A stretch of DNA of 64,000 nucleotides from Ardenticatena maritima (GCF_001306175.1 NZ_LGKN01000005.1:434001-498000); one strand, 5' to 3'; shown: positions 7,804 through 17,200, numbered from the stretch's first letter. Made by a program: numbers and translations. The notes: a model not told the origin generated them from the sequence alone.

Positions 7804-10163
7804 GAGCCTGCTCCGGTTGTTCGTTCAAGTCCGATAGCGGGATAGGCGCACATGTTGTTCGGTTGCACGCGAATGCGCACGCGTCCGTTGGCATCGGCAT
7901 AGTCAGCAACGGGTAAACGCACAAGGCCGCTTTCATAGGCGACTTGCTCCCATTCACCTGTGCGCACATTCAGTACTTCAAGCGTGCGCGTTTGAGAGGA
8001 TCCCAGGTAGGCTTTTCCCAGCAAGATGGTATCGCCGGGTTGGGGGGTGGGAAGCCATGCGGAGAAGGTCATCTCTTCATTGGCGACGCCCATTCCCCAC
8101 CAGGACGTGCAACGGTCGAGCGCCAAAAATGGGCGTTCAGGCCAAAGCGGAATATCGCCCGGCACGATGTAGGCGGCATTGGGGGCTGCGGGCGTGATAC
8201 GCGCCAGCAACAGGTGCATGCCGACGGTTTTGGCGGGATTTCCGGCTACGCTGAGATTGTAAAGCGGTTCATCCAGCCATGCGCCAAACCAAATGGCGCT
8301 TCCCAGTGGGGCCTGGAACAGCGAAAGAAACGGATCGAGTTCGCCTTCAAAGGTGGGCGGCGGCATATTGCTGGCAAAGGGGAGATTGAGCAAGGCGGAC
8401 ACAAATTGGTCGCGGGCGATACGGCGATTTTCATCATCTCCACTGTCGGGAACGAAGTAGCCGCCTGGCCATATAAACGTGCTCTCTGCCGAAGGCGCAA
8501 AGATGTTGACATTCCACTGCACCGTCCAGGTCTCCTGAGGCGCAAGTTCGGAGCGGCGCGTAATGGTTTTTCCGCGCCCAAGCACCAGGTGTTTCAGCGG
8601 CACAGTGCCTGTATTGGTGACCTGAATTTCCACAATGTCCGGCGTGAGGCGCGTTTCAATGTGCACGGGGGCGGATTGGACGGGGGGCGAAACGTAGAAG
8701 ACGGTTTGCGCCCCAGGGCGTGTTTGAATCGGGCCTGCCTGCGCACGGTCGCCAAAGCGGAACGTGTACACACTCGCCGTGGACGCGGGTTGAACGTCAA
8801 ATGTCCCGTCGGGCAAGGGGGCGAACACGACGTCACCGGGGGCTTCAATCGTGAAGGTGTCATCGTAGGGCGAGAAGAAGAGCGCGCCTCCCTCGCTTTC
8901 GAGGGTATCATTGGGCAACAGGAAGCCCACCCCCATTTCAGCCAACCACAAATCAGTCCCACGCAGACGCGTACCCCACATGTACGTAACGACGGAAAAG
9001 ACCAGCGTAAAGAGGGGAATGGTGAGCCACGCCCATTCCAGACGCTGTTTCCAGCGCAAGAAGAGGTAGTTGATAGGGCCAACAAAGATGATGTAAAGCA
9101 ACAAGACCACGCCCAAGACGCCCAAGGAGGGGACGGTCAGCGCCAGCAGATTGGAAGTGGAGCGCATTGCCCAAGCGTTGAGTTGGAACACGGGCTGGAT
9201 GTAGGTCATCATTGACGAAGGGAGCAGGTAGGTCCAAAACGTTTCACGTCCCGCCCAAGCGTCAAAAGGCGCCTGGTTGGGGTCGAGCGCCAGCCAGTAG
9301 ATGACGCCATAGCCCAAACGACGTTGCACCACCAGGGGGCGACCGTCCGCCAGCGCCAGTTGCACAAAGCCGGTGGTCGGTGTGGCGTTCGCAAACACAA
9401 AATCCCCCGCAAGGCGAAGCTGTTCGCCCGTCGTCTCGGCAAGTATGGACAGGTCGTCGGCGTTCACAGTCTCGGTGGCATTGAGCCGCACCGGTTGAAG
9501 CGTCTCCGGCAATCCGCTCAACACAGCCGCGGCGTCCGCCCCACCACCGAGCACGAGGACGCCCCCGCGGTTGACCCACGCCACCAAACTGCGCTGGGTC
9601 GCCGGCGAAAGCCGCGACGTATCCACGCCGCTGATGATCAGCACGTCAAGCATATGCAAGACGGCGGGGTGTTCCGGCAAGGACGCAAGGGGAACGTCGG
9701 CGATTTGCATTTCACGCGATGTGAGAAAATCCAGCCCTCTGCCCGCGCCGCGCACACGCCCGACAAACAGCACGTCGCTGGTGTGGAGCGTCACCGTGAC
9801 GTCTTGGCGTACCAGCACCTCATCGGACGCCATATCGCGGACAATGACGCGCAAGGTGGCTTTATTCAACAACCCCGAGGACGTCGGCATAAAGAGCGTG
9901 ACGGCTTTTTGCGCCCCCGTGGGGAGATTGACCTCACGTTCGACAAGCCCGGCACGCCCAACAAAGCGTGCCGAGACCACCACGTCGCGCGTGCCCCCTT
10001 GGTTGTGGAGCACGATACGCACCGGATGAAGGGCGCCGAGTTTCATGTGACCATCAAAGAAGGGTTGGATGTCCACTTCGATGGGGTCTTGGGCATTCAC
10101 CGGTGTGGCAAAGAGCAACCAGACAACGCCCAGAAGAAGCCAAAGAAGACGGCGTCTGTTCAT
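7800..10163 (-). CDS. Large secreted/membrane protein with two central TM helices, MoxR/ABC cluster
   Basis: A 787-residue protein. It starts with a signal peptide (MNRRRLLWLLLGVVWLLFATPVNAQ) and continues with a beta-rich extracytoplasmic part. A GATase-like region follows around residues 140-235 (VLIISGVDTSRLSP, VNRGGVLVLGGGADA). Two membrane helices lie around 365-425 with the motif VGPINYLFLRWKQRLEWAW, then a second beta-rich domain of about 350 residues. The frame opens at 10238, but ATG 10163 gives the signal peptide. Proteins of this shape often accompany ABC-2 exporters and MoxR/DUF58 pairs. Its specific role is unknown. The stop is coupled by ATGA to the ATPase gene. Confidence 0.75.
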   Translation of the reverse strand: MNRRRLLWLLLGVVWLLFATPVNAQDPIEVDIQPFFDGHMKLGALHPVRIVLHNQGGTRDVVVSARFVGRAGLVEREVNLPTGAQKAVTLFMPTSSGLLNKATLRVIVRDMASDEVLVRQDVTVTLHTSDVLFVGRVRGAGRGLDFLTSREMQIADVPLASLPEHPAVLHMLDVLIISGVDTSRLSPATQRSLVAWVNRGGVLVLGGGADAAAVLSGLPETLQPVRLNATETVNADDLSILAETTGEQLRLAGDFVFANATPTTGFVQLALADGRPLVVQRRLGYGVIYWLALDPNQAPFDAWAGRETFWTYLLPSSMMTYIQPVFQLNAWAMRSTSNLLALTVPSLGVLGVVLLLYIIFVGPINYLFLRWKQRLEWAWLTIPLFTLVFSVVTYMWGTRLRGTDLWLAEMGVGFLLPNDTLESEGGALFFSPYDDTFTIEAPGDVVFAPLPDGTFDVQPASTASVYTFRFGDRAQAGPIQTRPGAQTVFYVSPPVQSAPVHIETRLTPDIVEIQVTNTGTVPLKHLVLGRGKTITRRSELAPQETWTVQWNVNIFAPSAESTFIWPGGYFVPDSGDDENRRIARDQFVSALLNLPFASNMPPPTFEGELDPFLSLFQAPLGSAIWFGAWLDEPLYNLSVAGNPAKTVGMHLLLARITPAAPNAAYIVPGDIPLWPERPFLALDRCTSWWGMGVANEEMTFSAWLPTPQPGDTILLGKAYLGSSQTRTLEVLNVRTGEWEQVAYESGLVRLPVADYADANGRVRIRVQPNNMCAYPAIGLERTTGAGS

Positions 10164-10317
10164 AACGCCCTCGTCATCAGTTGGTTGGCAAGGTGGCGCA
10201 AGTATAGTGAGAAGGTTCAAAGAAGACAAAGGCGGCAATCCCCGCCGGGGTCTGTGCAGTGCAGGGAGTGTTGCGCACGGAAGCGGAGCGGTTCAGACGG
10301 TATGGAAAAATCAGGCT

Positions 10318-10345
10318 TTGCTCTCCCCGCCCATTAACGTATAAT
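10318..10345 (+). promoter_or_regulatory. Candidate promoter for the glycosyltransferase gene
   Basis: TTGCTC (10318-10323) and TATAAT (10340-10345) with a 16-bp spacer lie 47 bp upstream of ATG 10393. The remainder of the 229-bp divergent gap (10164-10392) shows no other clear signal. Confidence 0.55.
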
Positions 10346-10392
10346 CTGCCGCTTTGAAACAGATTCAGAACCTGGAAACGAGGTTGTGACGC

Positions 10393-13164
10393 ATGACCAA
10401 CCGACAGCGTACCCAATGGGGCATACTGGGGCTTACACTGCTGGCGTTTGCCCTTCGTATTCACCGGATTGATGTTCAAAGTTGGTGGTGGGATGAAGGG
10501 TATAGCACCTATCTGGCACGGCATGGTATCATCACCGCCATCAAAATGACTTCGGTGGATATCCATCCGCCGCTCTACTACGTCTTGCTTTCGATTTGGG
10601 GCACATTTACCGGCTATACTGAATTTTCCACGCGCCTCTTCTCCACCTTTTTGAACGTGTTGCTCATCCCGTTCATCTACCAGGTGGGCAAAAAAGGGTT
10701 CAATGAACGTGTGGGGTTTTGGGCGGCGTTGGTGAGCGTCTTTTCGCCGCTTTACGTTTACTACTCGCAAGAAGTGCGCATGTACACGCTCTTTGCGCTC
10801 GAATACCTGGCCGCCATCTGGCTGCTGATGCGTCTGGCGGAAAGCGAGCGCTGGTCGTGGCGCACGTTGGGGGCGCTCATTCTCGTCGAATCGGCGATGA
10901 TGTACACCCACTATTTCTCATCGGTGGGAATTGTCTGTATCAATCTGGTATTGCTGGTGTTGCTGGCGCGCCAACACGGCGCGCTGCGCTGGCAAAATGC
11001 ACGCGCCTGGTTTATCTCTCAGGTGCTGGCTGCCGTCTCGTATTTCCCATGGCTGCCTTTCGCCATCCGCCAATCGTTGCGCCACAGCGATGAACGCGCC
11101 ACCCCACTGCCCTTCATGGACTTCATCACCCTGGTGTGGCATTTCTTCAACATTGGCGTGCGCGGCGCACTGGGCAACCCGGGCCAAGAACCACCGCGCC
11201 CCTTCGTCGTCGCCGCCTCAGGCTGGTTTGGCGTCTTCTTCGTGGCGGCGTTTGTGTTCGTAGTGGTGCGCTGGTGGCGCGAACGCCGCACCGGCGATTT
11301 GGGCATGCTCAGCCTCTGGACTGCCGCGTTTGCCATCCCGTTGCTCGCCGTGTTCGGGCTGATGCAGTGGAAGCCGCTCATTCACCCCCGCTATGTGATG
11401 ATGCTCACACCCGCGCTCTTCCTGACGGTGGGCGCACTCCTCGCCGACCTCTCACAGCCAAAGCGGTGGCGCTGGCTCAGTTGGGGGCTCTTGCTGGCGC
11501 TGCTGCTCAGTATCAGCGCCACATTTGCGCGCGGCTTGTGGATTGTCTATTACGATGAAGCCTACTACCGCGCCGACACACGCAGCCTCGCCCGCTATCT
11601 TGACAGTGTGACCACCGCCGACGATGCCATTGTGTTCGACTCGGAAGATTACACGCTTGAGCAGTATTACACTGGTCCCGCGCCCATTCGCGGCATTAAA
11701 ATGCGTGGGCGTGAAGCCGCGGGGCTGGCTGATTTGCAAGCCGTCAGCGCCGGCAAAAAGCGCGTCTTCCTCATTCACTGGGACCTCTCGGTGACGGACG
11801 ACAAACGCTTCCTGCCCTTCTTGCTGGAAACCGCTGGGCGGCTCGCCGACCATCAAACGTTCCACGGCTACGATGTCTGGATGTACGAACTGGAACGCCC
11901 GGTGGAAATGCCGCCGCTCACACCGACGGCTGTCAACTTCAACAACACCTTCTATCTGCAAGGTCTGTTTAGCGAAACGCGCGCCTACGCGGGTGAAGGT
12001 GTGCCGGTCGCGCTTCAATGGCACATGCCCGCCCCCGTGGACGTGGATTACAAGGTGTCGGTCTTCCTGCTGGACGAAGCGGGGCAACTCATCAACAACA
12101 TGGATATCATGATGATGAATGAACTGCACCGCTACACCACGCGGTGGGATGTGGGCGAAACCACCACGACCTACCACGTGGTGCCGGTCCCGCTGGGCAC
12201 GCCGCCAGGCACCTACCGCATCGCCACCACCGTGTACGAAGAAGAAGCCCTGCGTGGGCTGGATGTTCTTGACGAAGCCGGCAACCCCGCGGGGCGCATA
12301 GCGGTGCTGGGTACGGTCGAAATCATGCCGCCGCGCTTGCTCGCCGACCCTTACGACACCATGGAAGGCATTCCCATCGAAAAACCGCGCACGCTGGGCG
12401 AAGGCGTCGCGCTGGATGGCGCGCTCCTGCCCAAGACCAGCGCCGCGCCGGGCGAACGCCTGCCAGTTGTGCTCCTGCTTCACGCCGACGAAGCCGGCTT
12501 GCCCGATAATCCCTTCACCGTGGAGATTGTGCGCGGCGATACCGTGCTGGGTGCTGCCACCGACCACGTGGGCTACGGGCGCTATCCCGTTTCGCAATGG
12601 CAACCGGGCTATCCCGTGCTGGAACGCCGCTTTGTCATCATCTCCCCCGACGCCGGCGAAGGTCCCGCGACGGTGCGTGTGCGCTGGGGCGAAGGGGAAC
12701 CGCTTACCATCGGCGAAATCACCATCGAAGGGCGCGCGCGCCTGTTTGAACCACCCGCGTTCGAGCATGCTATTGGCGAGTCATTCCCCGGCGTCGCCGA
12801 ACTAGTTGGCGCAACACTCGCCGAACCCTACAACGCCGCAACCGGTACCGCCACCGTGCGCCTGGTCTGGCAAGCCATCAACGACGCGCCCATCGCCACG
12901 CCCTACGTCGTCTCTGTGCAGGTATTGAACGCCGAGGGGCGACTCATCGGGCAAAGCGACCACGAACCGGGCAACGGCGCAACGCCCACCACCTCGTGGG
13001 TGGCGGGTGAATACATCGAAGACACGCACACCATCACCTTCCGCGAAACACCGCAAGCGGGGGCGCGCATCATCGTGGTCATGTACGATCCGGTCACCTT
13101 CCAGCGCCTCACCACCACCAACGGCACAGACACCATCGAATTGCCGTTTAGCATCACACCTTGA
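10393..13164 (+). CDS. GT39/ArnT-type membrane glycosyltransferase with large C-terminal beta-domain
   Basis: A 923-residue protein. The N-terminal 400 residues hold about 11 hydrophobic helices. The first extracytoplasmic loop has the acidic motif SWWWDEGYS (residues 30-38), the catalytic Asp-Glu feature of the lipid-phosphosugar-dependent PMT/ArnT superfamily, followed by DIHPPLYY and a Q-E-R pattern (YYSQEVRMYT). The remaining 500 residues are soluble and beta-rich and contain repeated passages such as PVALQWHMPAP / TVRLVWQAIN, suggesting two or three immunoglobulin-like modules. It likely transfers sugar from a polyprenyl carrier to a protein or glycan outside the cell. The acceptor is unknown. 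Confidence 0.85.
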   Translation: MTNRQRTQWGILGLTLLAFALRIHRIDVQSWWWDEGYSTYLARHGIITAIKMTSVDIHPPLYYVLLSIWGTFTGYTEFSTRLFSTFLNVLLIPFIYQVGKKGFNERVGFWAALVSVFSPLYVYYSQEVRMYTLFALEYLAAIWLLMRLAESERWSWRTLGALILVESAMMYTHYFSSVGIVCINLVLLVLLARQHGALRWQNARAWFISQVLAAVSYFPWLPFAIRQSLRHSDERATPLPFMDFITLVWHFFNIGVRGALGNPGQEPPRPFVVAASGWFGVFFVAAFVFVVVRWWRERRTGDLGMLSLWTAAFAIPLLAVFGLMQWKPLIHPRYVMMLTPALFLTVGALLADLSQPKRWRWLSWGLLLALLLSISATFARGLWIVYYDEAYYRADTRSLARYLDSVTTADDAIVFDSEDYTLEQYYTGPAPIRGIKMRGREAAGLADLQAVSAGKKRVFLIHWDLSVTDDKRFLPFLLETAGRLADHQTFHGYDVWMYELERPVEMPPLTPTAVNFNNTFYLQGLFSETRAYAGEGVPVALQWHMPAPVDVDYKVSVFLLDEAGQLINNMDIMMMNELHRYTTRWDVGETTTTYHVVPVPLGTPPGTYRIATTVYEEEALRGLDVLDEAGNPAGRIAVLGTVEIMPPRLLADPYDTMEGIPIEKPRTLGEGVALDGALLPKTSAAPGERLPVVLLLHADEAGLPDNPFTVEIVRGDTVLGAATDHVGYGRYPVSQWQPGYPVLERRFVIISPDAGEGPATVRVRWGEGEPLTIGEITIEGRARLFEPPAFEHAIGESFPGVAELVGATLAEPYNAATGTATVRLVWQAINDAPIATPYVVSVQVLNAEGRLIGQSDHEPGNGATPTTSWVAGEYIEDTHTITFRETPQAGARIIVVMYDPVTFQRLTTTNGTDTIELPFSITP

Positions 13165-13174
13165 AAGAACGAAC

Positions 13175-13210
13175 CCACCGCCACGGCGCAACCGTGGCGG
13201 TGGTGCTTTT
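13175..13210 (+). terminator. Stem-loop terminator after the glycosyltransferase gene
   Basis: A perfect 12-bp stem CCACCGCCACGG / CCGTGGCGGTGG with loop CGCAA begins 10 bp after the stop and is followed by TGCTTTTGG. The short T-run makes it a moderate terminator. Confidence 0.65.
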
Positions 13211-13260
13211 GGCACGCTTGCATGGTATGCAGAGAGAGACCTTTGTGGCGTTGCAAAACC

Positions 13261-13289
13261 TTGTATCTTGCCACACTCTCGGCTACAAT
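13261..13289 (+). promoter_or_regulatory. Candidate promoter for the Ser/Thr kinase gene
   Basis: TTGTAT (13261-13266) and TACAAT (13284-13289) are 17 bp apart, 53 bp before ATG 13342. Confidence 0.5.
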
Positions 13290-13341
13290 GCGCATACCAA
13301 ACAATACGCACAATGCAACTTTATGAATTTGGTGAGACCCT

Positions 13342-14511
13342 ATGCAACTGCCACAAACGATTGACAATCGCTACCGCATTGTTGAACTGATTGGTGAAGG
13401 TGGCATGGCGCAAGTCTATCGTGGCGACGACTTGCGCCTGGGGCGTGAAGTGGCCATCAAGATTCTGCGCCCGCAATACGCCAACGAACGCACTTTCGTG
13501 GAGCGTTTTGTGCAAGAAGCACGCGCCATGGCGGGCTTTTCGCATCCCAACATCGTCAACGTCTTCGACGTAGGGCGCACGGGCGCCAGCCCCTACATCG
13601 TCATGGAATATGTGGACGGCATTGACCTGCGCCGCAAATTGCAACAAGAAGGGCGCCTCTCCATCGGCGAAGCGCTTGAAATCGCCCGCCAGGTTGCCGA
13701 AGGCGTCGGCGCAGCGCACCGCAAAGGCATCGTGCACCGCGATATCAAACCCGGCAACATTCTCATTGCCAGCGATGGGCGCGTCAAAGTCGCTGACTTC
13801 GGGATTGCCCGCGCCATGGCCGACGCCCAACATCTCACCGAGCCGGGTGTTGTGTGGGGAACCACCGCCTATCTCTCACCAGAGCAAATTCGGGGCGAAA
13901 CCGCCACACCGGCGTCGGACGTGTACGCCATCGGGGTTCTGCTCTACGAAATGCTGACGGGGCAAACGCCCTTCCAGGGAGAAGACCGCGTGGCGGTGGC
14001 ACTCAAACATCTGAACGAACCCCCGCCACCGCTGCACGAACTCAACCCGCGCGTGCCGCCGGGATTGGAACGCCTGGTGCTGCGCATGCTCAGCAAAGAC
14101 CCTGCGCAACGCCCCGCCGACGCCAACGAAGTTGCGCGACTGTTGCGCGCCTACCAGAACATGGGGAATGAAGCCACCGCCGTCACCCCTCGCATTCAGA
14201 CACCAACCACACCGCCACGCCAAGCCGCGGCTGCGCGTTCAGCGCCTCCCCCCAAAGCCGCGCCAACAAGCACGCCGGACTATCGCACGGCGCCCGTACG
14301 GGCGGAGCCGCAACGCCGCGCCGAACCGCAACCAGGCACGCCAGGTGTGGACTGGGTGGGGGTTCTGCTCGGCATTCTGGCCATGCTGGCGGTGCTAGGC
14401 CTCATTCCACTCTACGCGCTCGTCTATCGCGAACTCACGTCATCGAATTTGCTCGGGTGGCTGAACGATACAGCAACGGTGCTTTCAATTTTCCATACAG
14501 GTTGGCTATAA
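13342..14511 (+). CDS. PknB-type serine/threonine protein kinase, membrane anchored
   Basis: This 389-residue protein opens with a complete Hanks-type kinase domain (about residues 9-265). It shows the Gly-rich loop GEGGMAQVYRG, catalytic Lys in VAIKIL, HRDIKPGN catalytic loop, DFGIA metal-binding motif and SPEQ of the activation segment. A Pro/Ala-rich linker follows (about 275-330), then one membrane helix (about 335-360) and a short extracellular tail. It has no PASTA or other sensor domain outside, so the input is unclear. The kinase faces the cytoplasm. It is a single-gene transcript by position; the last bases overlap the promoter of the next small gene. Confidence 0.93.
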   Translation: MQLPQTIDNRYRIVELIGEGGMAQVYRGDDLRLGREVAIKILRPQYANERTFVERFVQEARAMAGFSHPNIVNVFDVGRTGASPYIVMEYVDGIDLRRKLQQEGRLSIGEALEIARQVAEGVGAAHRKGIVHRDIKPGNILIASDGRVKVADFGIARAMADAQHLTEPGVVWGTTAYLSPEQIRGETATPASDVYAIGVLLYEMLTGQTPFQGEDRVAVALKHLNEPPPPLHELNPRVPPGLERLVLRMLSKDPAQRPADANEVARLLRAYQNMGNEATAVTPRIQTPTTPPRQAAAARSAPPPKAAPTSTPDYRTAPVRAEPQRRAEPQPGTPGVDWVGVLLGILAMLAVLGLIPLYALVYRELTSSNLLGWLNDTATVLSIFHTGWL

Positions 14512-14512
14512 T
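14483..14512 (+). promoter_or_regulatory. Candidate promoter for the 67-residue protein gene
   Basis: TTTCAA (14483-14488), an 18-bp spacer and a perfect TATAAT (14507-14512) overlap the last codons of the kinase gene, 43 bp before ATG 14556. Confidence 0.5.
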
Positions 14513-14555
14513 TTCAAAATGCGCTTGTGGTTATACAAACTCTCCTGGTTAAAAA

Positions 14556-14759
14556 ATGGCTAAAGAGCGACCACTCATTGAAATCAACCAACATGCGTTG
14601 CGTGTGTTGTATCGAGAATTGGGTATCGTAGATACCGTGCGATTTTTAAAACAATTTACAACAGGTTTTGGGAATTACACGCAAGAACGTGATGAAATCT
14701 TTGCAGGAAAAACATTGACAGAAATAATTCAAGAAAATAAACAGCAAAGCGAAACGTAA
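14556..14759 (+). CDS. Small conserved-type protein, 67 residues, AT-rich
   Basis: A 67-residue hydrophilic protein with the pattern ALRVLYRELGIVDTVRFLKQFTTGFGNYTQERDEI and a C-terminal LTEIIQEN. From memory, similar short proteins (GxxxxxRFLQQFxxGxGDYTxER) are scattered through cyanobacteria and Chloroflexota, sometimes annotated as antitoxin-like; that recall is not verified here. The gene and its flanks (about 14515-14860) are visibly richer in A and T than the neighbours, with AAA/TTT/GAA codons, suggesting recent acquisition. No toxin partner lies beside it; the flanks are the kinase and ftsH. Confidence 0.7.
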   Translation: MAKERPLIEINQHALRVLYRELGIVDTVRFLKQFTTGFGNYTQERDEIFAGKTLTEIIQENKQQSET

Positions 14760-14861
14760 AATCTGTACGCCCTAACACAGATACAGCAAACTCGTTCAAG
14801 AGTCGTTACGTGATTCAATGAGAATAAAACGATTCCATACATTGAAGGTGGTAAATAGCCT

Positions 14862-16784
14862 ATGAACTTTTCACGCAATCCACGGTCGTACATTCTGTAT
14901 ATTTTGCTGTTCGGCGCATTCGGTCTGTTTGTGTACAGCATGTTGACATCTTCCGAACCAACCCAGGTTGTCGCGCTGAACACGGTTGCGCAAGCCGTCA
15001 TGGACGGCGAAGTACGCGAAATCCGCGTCAGCAACAACACCGCCACCATCATCACACGCCGCGGTGACCGCTATCGCGCCACGCTCGAACCCGACGCCGA
15101 CATCACAAAACTTCTGCGCGATTTTGGCGTGACGCCTGAACAGTTGAACCGCGTGGATATCATCTATGAGCCCCCCTCACAATGGGGCGCCTTGCTCAGT
15201 GTGCTGGGGTCTTTCCTGCCGCTTCTCCTGTTTGCCGGCTTCCTCTTCTTCATGCTGCGGCAAGCCCAAGGCTCGAACAATCAGGCGATGTCGTTTGGAA
15301 AAAGCCGCGCACGCATGTTCAGCGGCGACAAGCCCACAGTCACCTTTGACGACGTCGCCGGTGCGGACGAAGCCAAGGAAGAACTGAAAGAGGTCGTTGA
15401 GTTTCTGCGCGAACCCGAAAAATTCGTTTCGCTGGGCGCGCGTATTCCCAAAGGCGTGCTCATGGTCGGGCCGCCGGGAACCGGCAAAACGCTCATGGCG
15501 CGTGCCGTCGCCGGCGAAGCGGGTGTGCCTTTCTTCAGCATTTCGGGGAGTGAGTTTGTAGAAATGTTCGTAGGCGTCGGCGCGAGCCGCGTGCGCGACC
15601 TCTTCGAGCAGGCGAAGCGCAACAGTCCCTGCATCATTTTCATTGACGAGATTGACGCCGTCGGGCGGCATCGCGGCGCCGGCCTGGGCGGGAGCCATGA
15701 TGAACGCGAGCAGACGCTCAACCAGATTCTGGTGGAAATGGACGGCTTCGATACCGATACCAACGTCATCGTGATTGCCGCCACCAACCGCCCCGACATT
15801 CTCGACCCGGCGTTGCTGCGCCCTGGGCGGTTCGACCGCCGCGTCGTGCTCGACCGCCCCGACCTGCGTGGTCGCCGCGCCATTCTGGACGTGCACGTGC
15901 GCGGCAAACCGCTTGCCAAAGACGTAGACCTGGACGCTATCGCCCAACAAACGCCAGGCTTCACCGGCGCCGACCTGGAAAACCTGGTGAACGAAGCCGC
16001 TATTCTGGCGGCACGCCGCAACCGCCGCACCATTAGCATGGCGGAATTCCAGGAAGCCATCGAACGGGTGTTGGCGGGGCCGGAACGCAAGAGCCGCATC
16101 ATCAGCGAACACGAAAAGCGCGTCATCGCCTATCACGAAGCGGGGCATGCGGTTGTCATCTACCACCTGCCCAATTGCGACCCCGTGCACAAAATCAGCA
16201 TTGTTGCACGCGGCATGGCCGGCGGCTATGTGCTCAACCCGCCGGCGGAAGACCGCATGTTTATGCGCAAATCCAAATTCCTGGATGAAATGGCGGCGGC
16301 GCTGGGTGGACGCATCGCCGAAGAACTCGTTTTTGGCGATGTCACCACCGGCGCCAGCAACGACCTGGAAAAAGTCACTCACATGGCGCGCTCAATGGTG
16401 ACACGCTACGGCATGAGCGATGTACTGGGTCCGCTGACTTTTGGTGATACAGAGGAAATGGTGTTCCTGGGGCGTGAGATTGCCGAACAGCGCAATTACA
16501 GCGAAGAAGTGGCGCAGATGATCGACGAAGAAGTGCGTAAACTGGTCACGCACGCGTATGAGCGCGCTCGCCAAATTTTGATTGAACACCGCGACCAACT
16601 CGACCGCCTGGCGCAACGCCTTATGGAAGTTGAGACGATGAGCCGCGCGGAATTTGAAGCGCTGATGCGTGGCGAAGAACCACCCGCGCCATCAGCCCCC
16701 GCATCGAAACCGACAGCATCAACGCAAACCGACAGCGACAAAAAAGCGGGGGGGGATTTATCCCTGTCTCCTCTGCCGGCGTAA
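14862..16784 (+). CDS. ftsH: ATP-dependent zinc metalloprotease FtsH
   Basis: A 640-residue membrane AAA+ protease that degrades unassembled membrane proteins and short-lived regulators. Two membrane helices (about residues 10-27 and 108-128) flank the extracytoplasmic domain. The AAA module has Walker A GPPGTGKT (about 203), the pore motif [15 protein letters not shown], Walker [12 protein letters not shown] and the arginine-finger region RPGRFDRR. The protease has HEAGH near residue 426 with the third zinc ligand in the downstream [12 protein letters not shown] segment. A Ser/Pro/Thr-rich tail ends the protein. The length matches the family. GGTGG lies ten bases before the ATG, and a strong terminator follows. 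Confidence 0.97.
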   Translation: MNFSRNPRSYILYILLFGAFGLFVYSMLTSSEPTQVVALNTVAQAVMDGEVREIRVSNNTATIITRRGDRYRATLEPDADITKLLRDFGVTPEQLNRVDIIYEPPSQWGALLSVLGSFLPLLLFAGFLFFMLRQAQGSNNQAMSFGKSRARMFSGDKPTVTFDDVAGADEAKEELKEVVEFLREPEKFVSLGARIPKGVLMVGPPGTGKTLMARAVAGEAGVPFFSISGSEFVEMFVGVGASRVRDLFEQAKRNSPCIIFIDEIDAVGRHRGAGLGGSHDEREQTLNQILVEMDGFDTDTNVIVIAATNRPDILDPALLRPGRFDRRVVLDRPDLRGRRAILDVHVRGKPLAKDVDLDAIAQQTPGFTGADLENLVNEAAILAARRNRRTISMAEFQEAIERVLAGPERKSRIISEHEKRVIAYHEAGHAVVIYHLPNCDPVHKISIVARGMAGGYVLNPPAEDRMFMRKSKFLDEMAAALGGRIAEELVFGDVTTGASNDLEKVTHMARSMVTRYGMSDVLGPLTFGDTEEMVFLGREIAEQRNYSEEVAQMIDEEVRKLVTHAYERARQILIEHRDQLDRLAQRLMEVETMSRAEFEALMRGEEPPAPSAPASKPTASTQTDSDKKAGGDLSLSPLPA

Positions 16785-16802
16785 TCAGACGGCAACCTTC
16801 AA

Positions 16803-16834
16803 GCGGGAGTCACACAGGACTCCCGCTTTTTTTA
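16803..16834 (+). terminator. Rho-independent terminator after ftsH
   Basis: The stem GCGGGAGT / ACTCCCGC with loop CACACAGG is followed by a run of seven T. It starts 18 bp after the ftsH stop. Confidence 0.92.
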
Positions 16835-17200
16835 TCTCCATTTCAAGGTTCGTTTATCAACGGATGTTGATATTTTTCCACATTTTTGTGGATAACTTTG
16901 GGATAGATGTGGAAAAGTGTGGGTAAATGGGGATAACTTTATGGTCAACTTCCCACAGGAGACCCGCATATTCCACGCTTCCAAACCGATACCACAAGAT
17001 ATAGGGGGTGGTGCTTGCAGGAATTGAATCAAGGTTTTGGCATCTCCCCACACTCTTCCACAAGAGAACGCCCTGTTATCCACATTGTCAAAAGGAATGT
17101 TTACACAACATCTTGTGGTATCCCGAAGGTACAACCACAACTACTACGGTGATGTGAAACACAGAAACGTGAGTTATACACTTATCCACGCCCCCTACTA
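16835..17200. other. Candidate replication-origin-like region: clustered DnaA-box-like 9-mers in a gene-free gap
   Basis: No gene lies between ftsH (16784) and tsaD (17366). Perfect TTATCCACA occurs at 16887-16895 (- strand) and 17076-17084 (+). Near matches are at 16874 (+ TTTTCCACA), 16908 (- TTTTCCACA), 16918 (- TTACCCACA), 16928 (- TTATCCCCA), 17044 (CTCCCCACA), 17054 (TCTTCCACA), 17174 (TTATACACT) and 17182 (TTATCCACG). The minus-strand set is spaced 21, 10 and 10 bp; the plus-strand set 10 and 22 bp. An AT-rich stretch (about 16827-16890) borders the first boxes. This looks like an oriC or DnaA-titration site, but dnaA is not in the window. From 17200 to 17365 I see only the tsaD leader. 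Confidence 0.55.
17104..17119. repeat. 16-nt element shared with the 3.07-kb region (copy 2, inverted)
   Basis: CACAACATCTTGTGGT is the exact reverse complement of 3071-3086. A further partial copy, GATACCACAAGAT, lies at 16988-17000; its 13 bases match the reverse complement of this copy with its flank. Confidence 0.6.

Noticed and set aside
9241-9254. GTTTCACGT half of a parS-like site
   Set aside because: The second half reads CCCGCC, so there is no palindrome.
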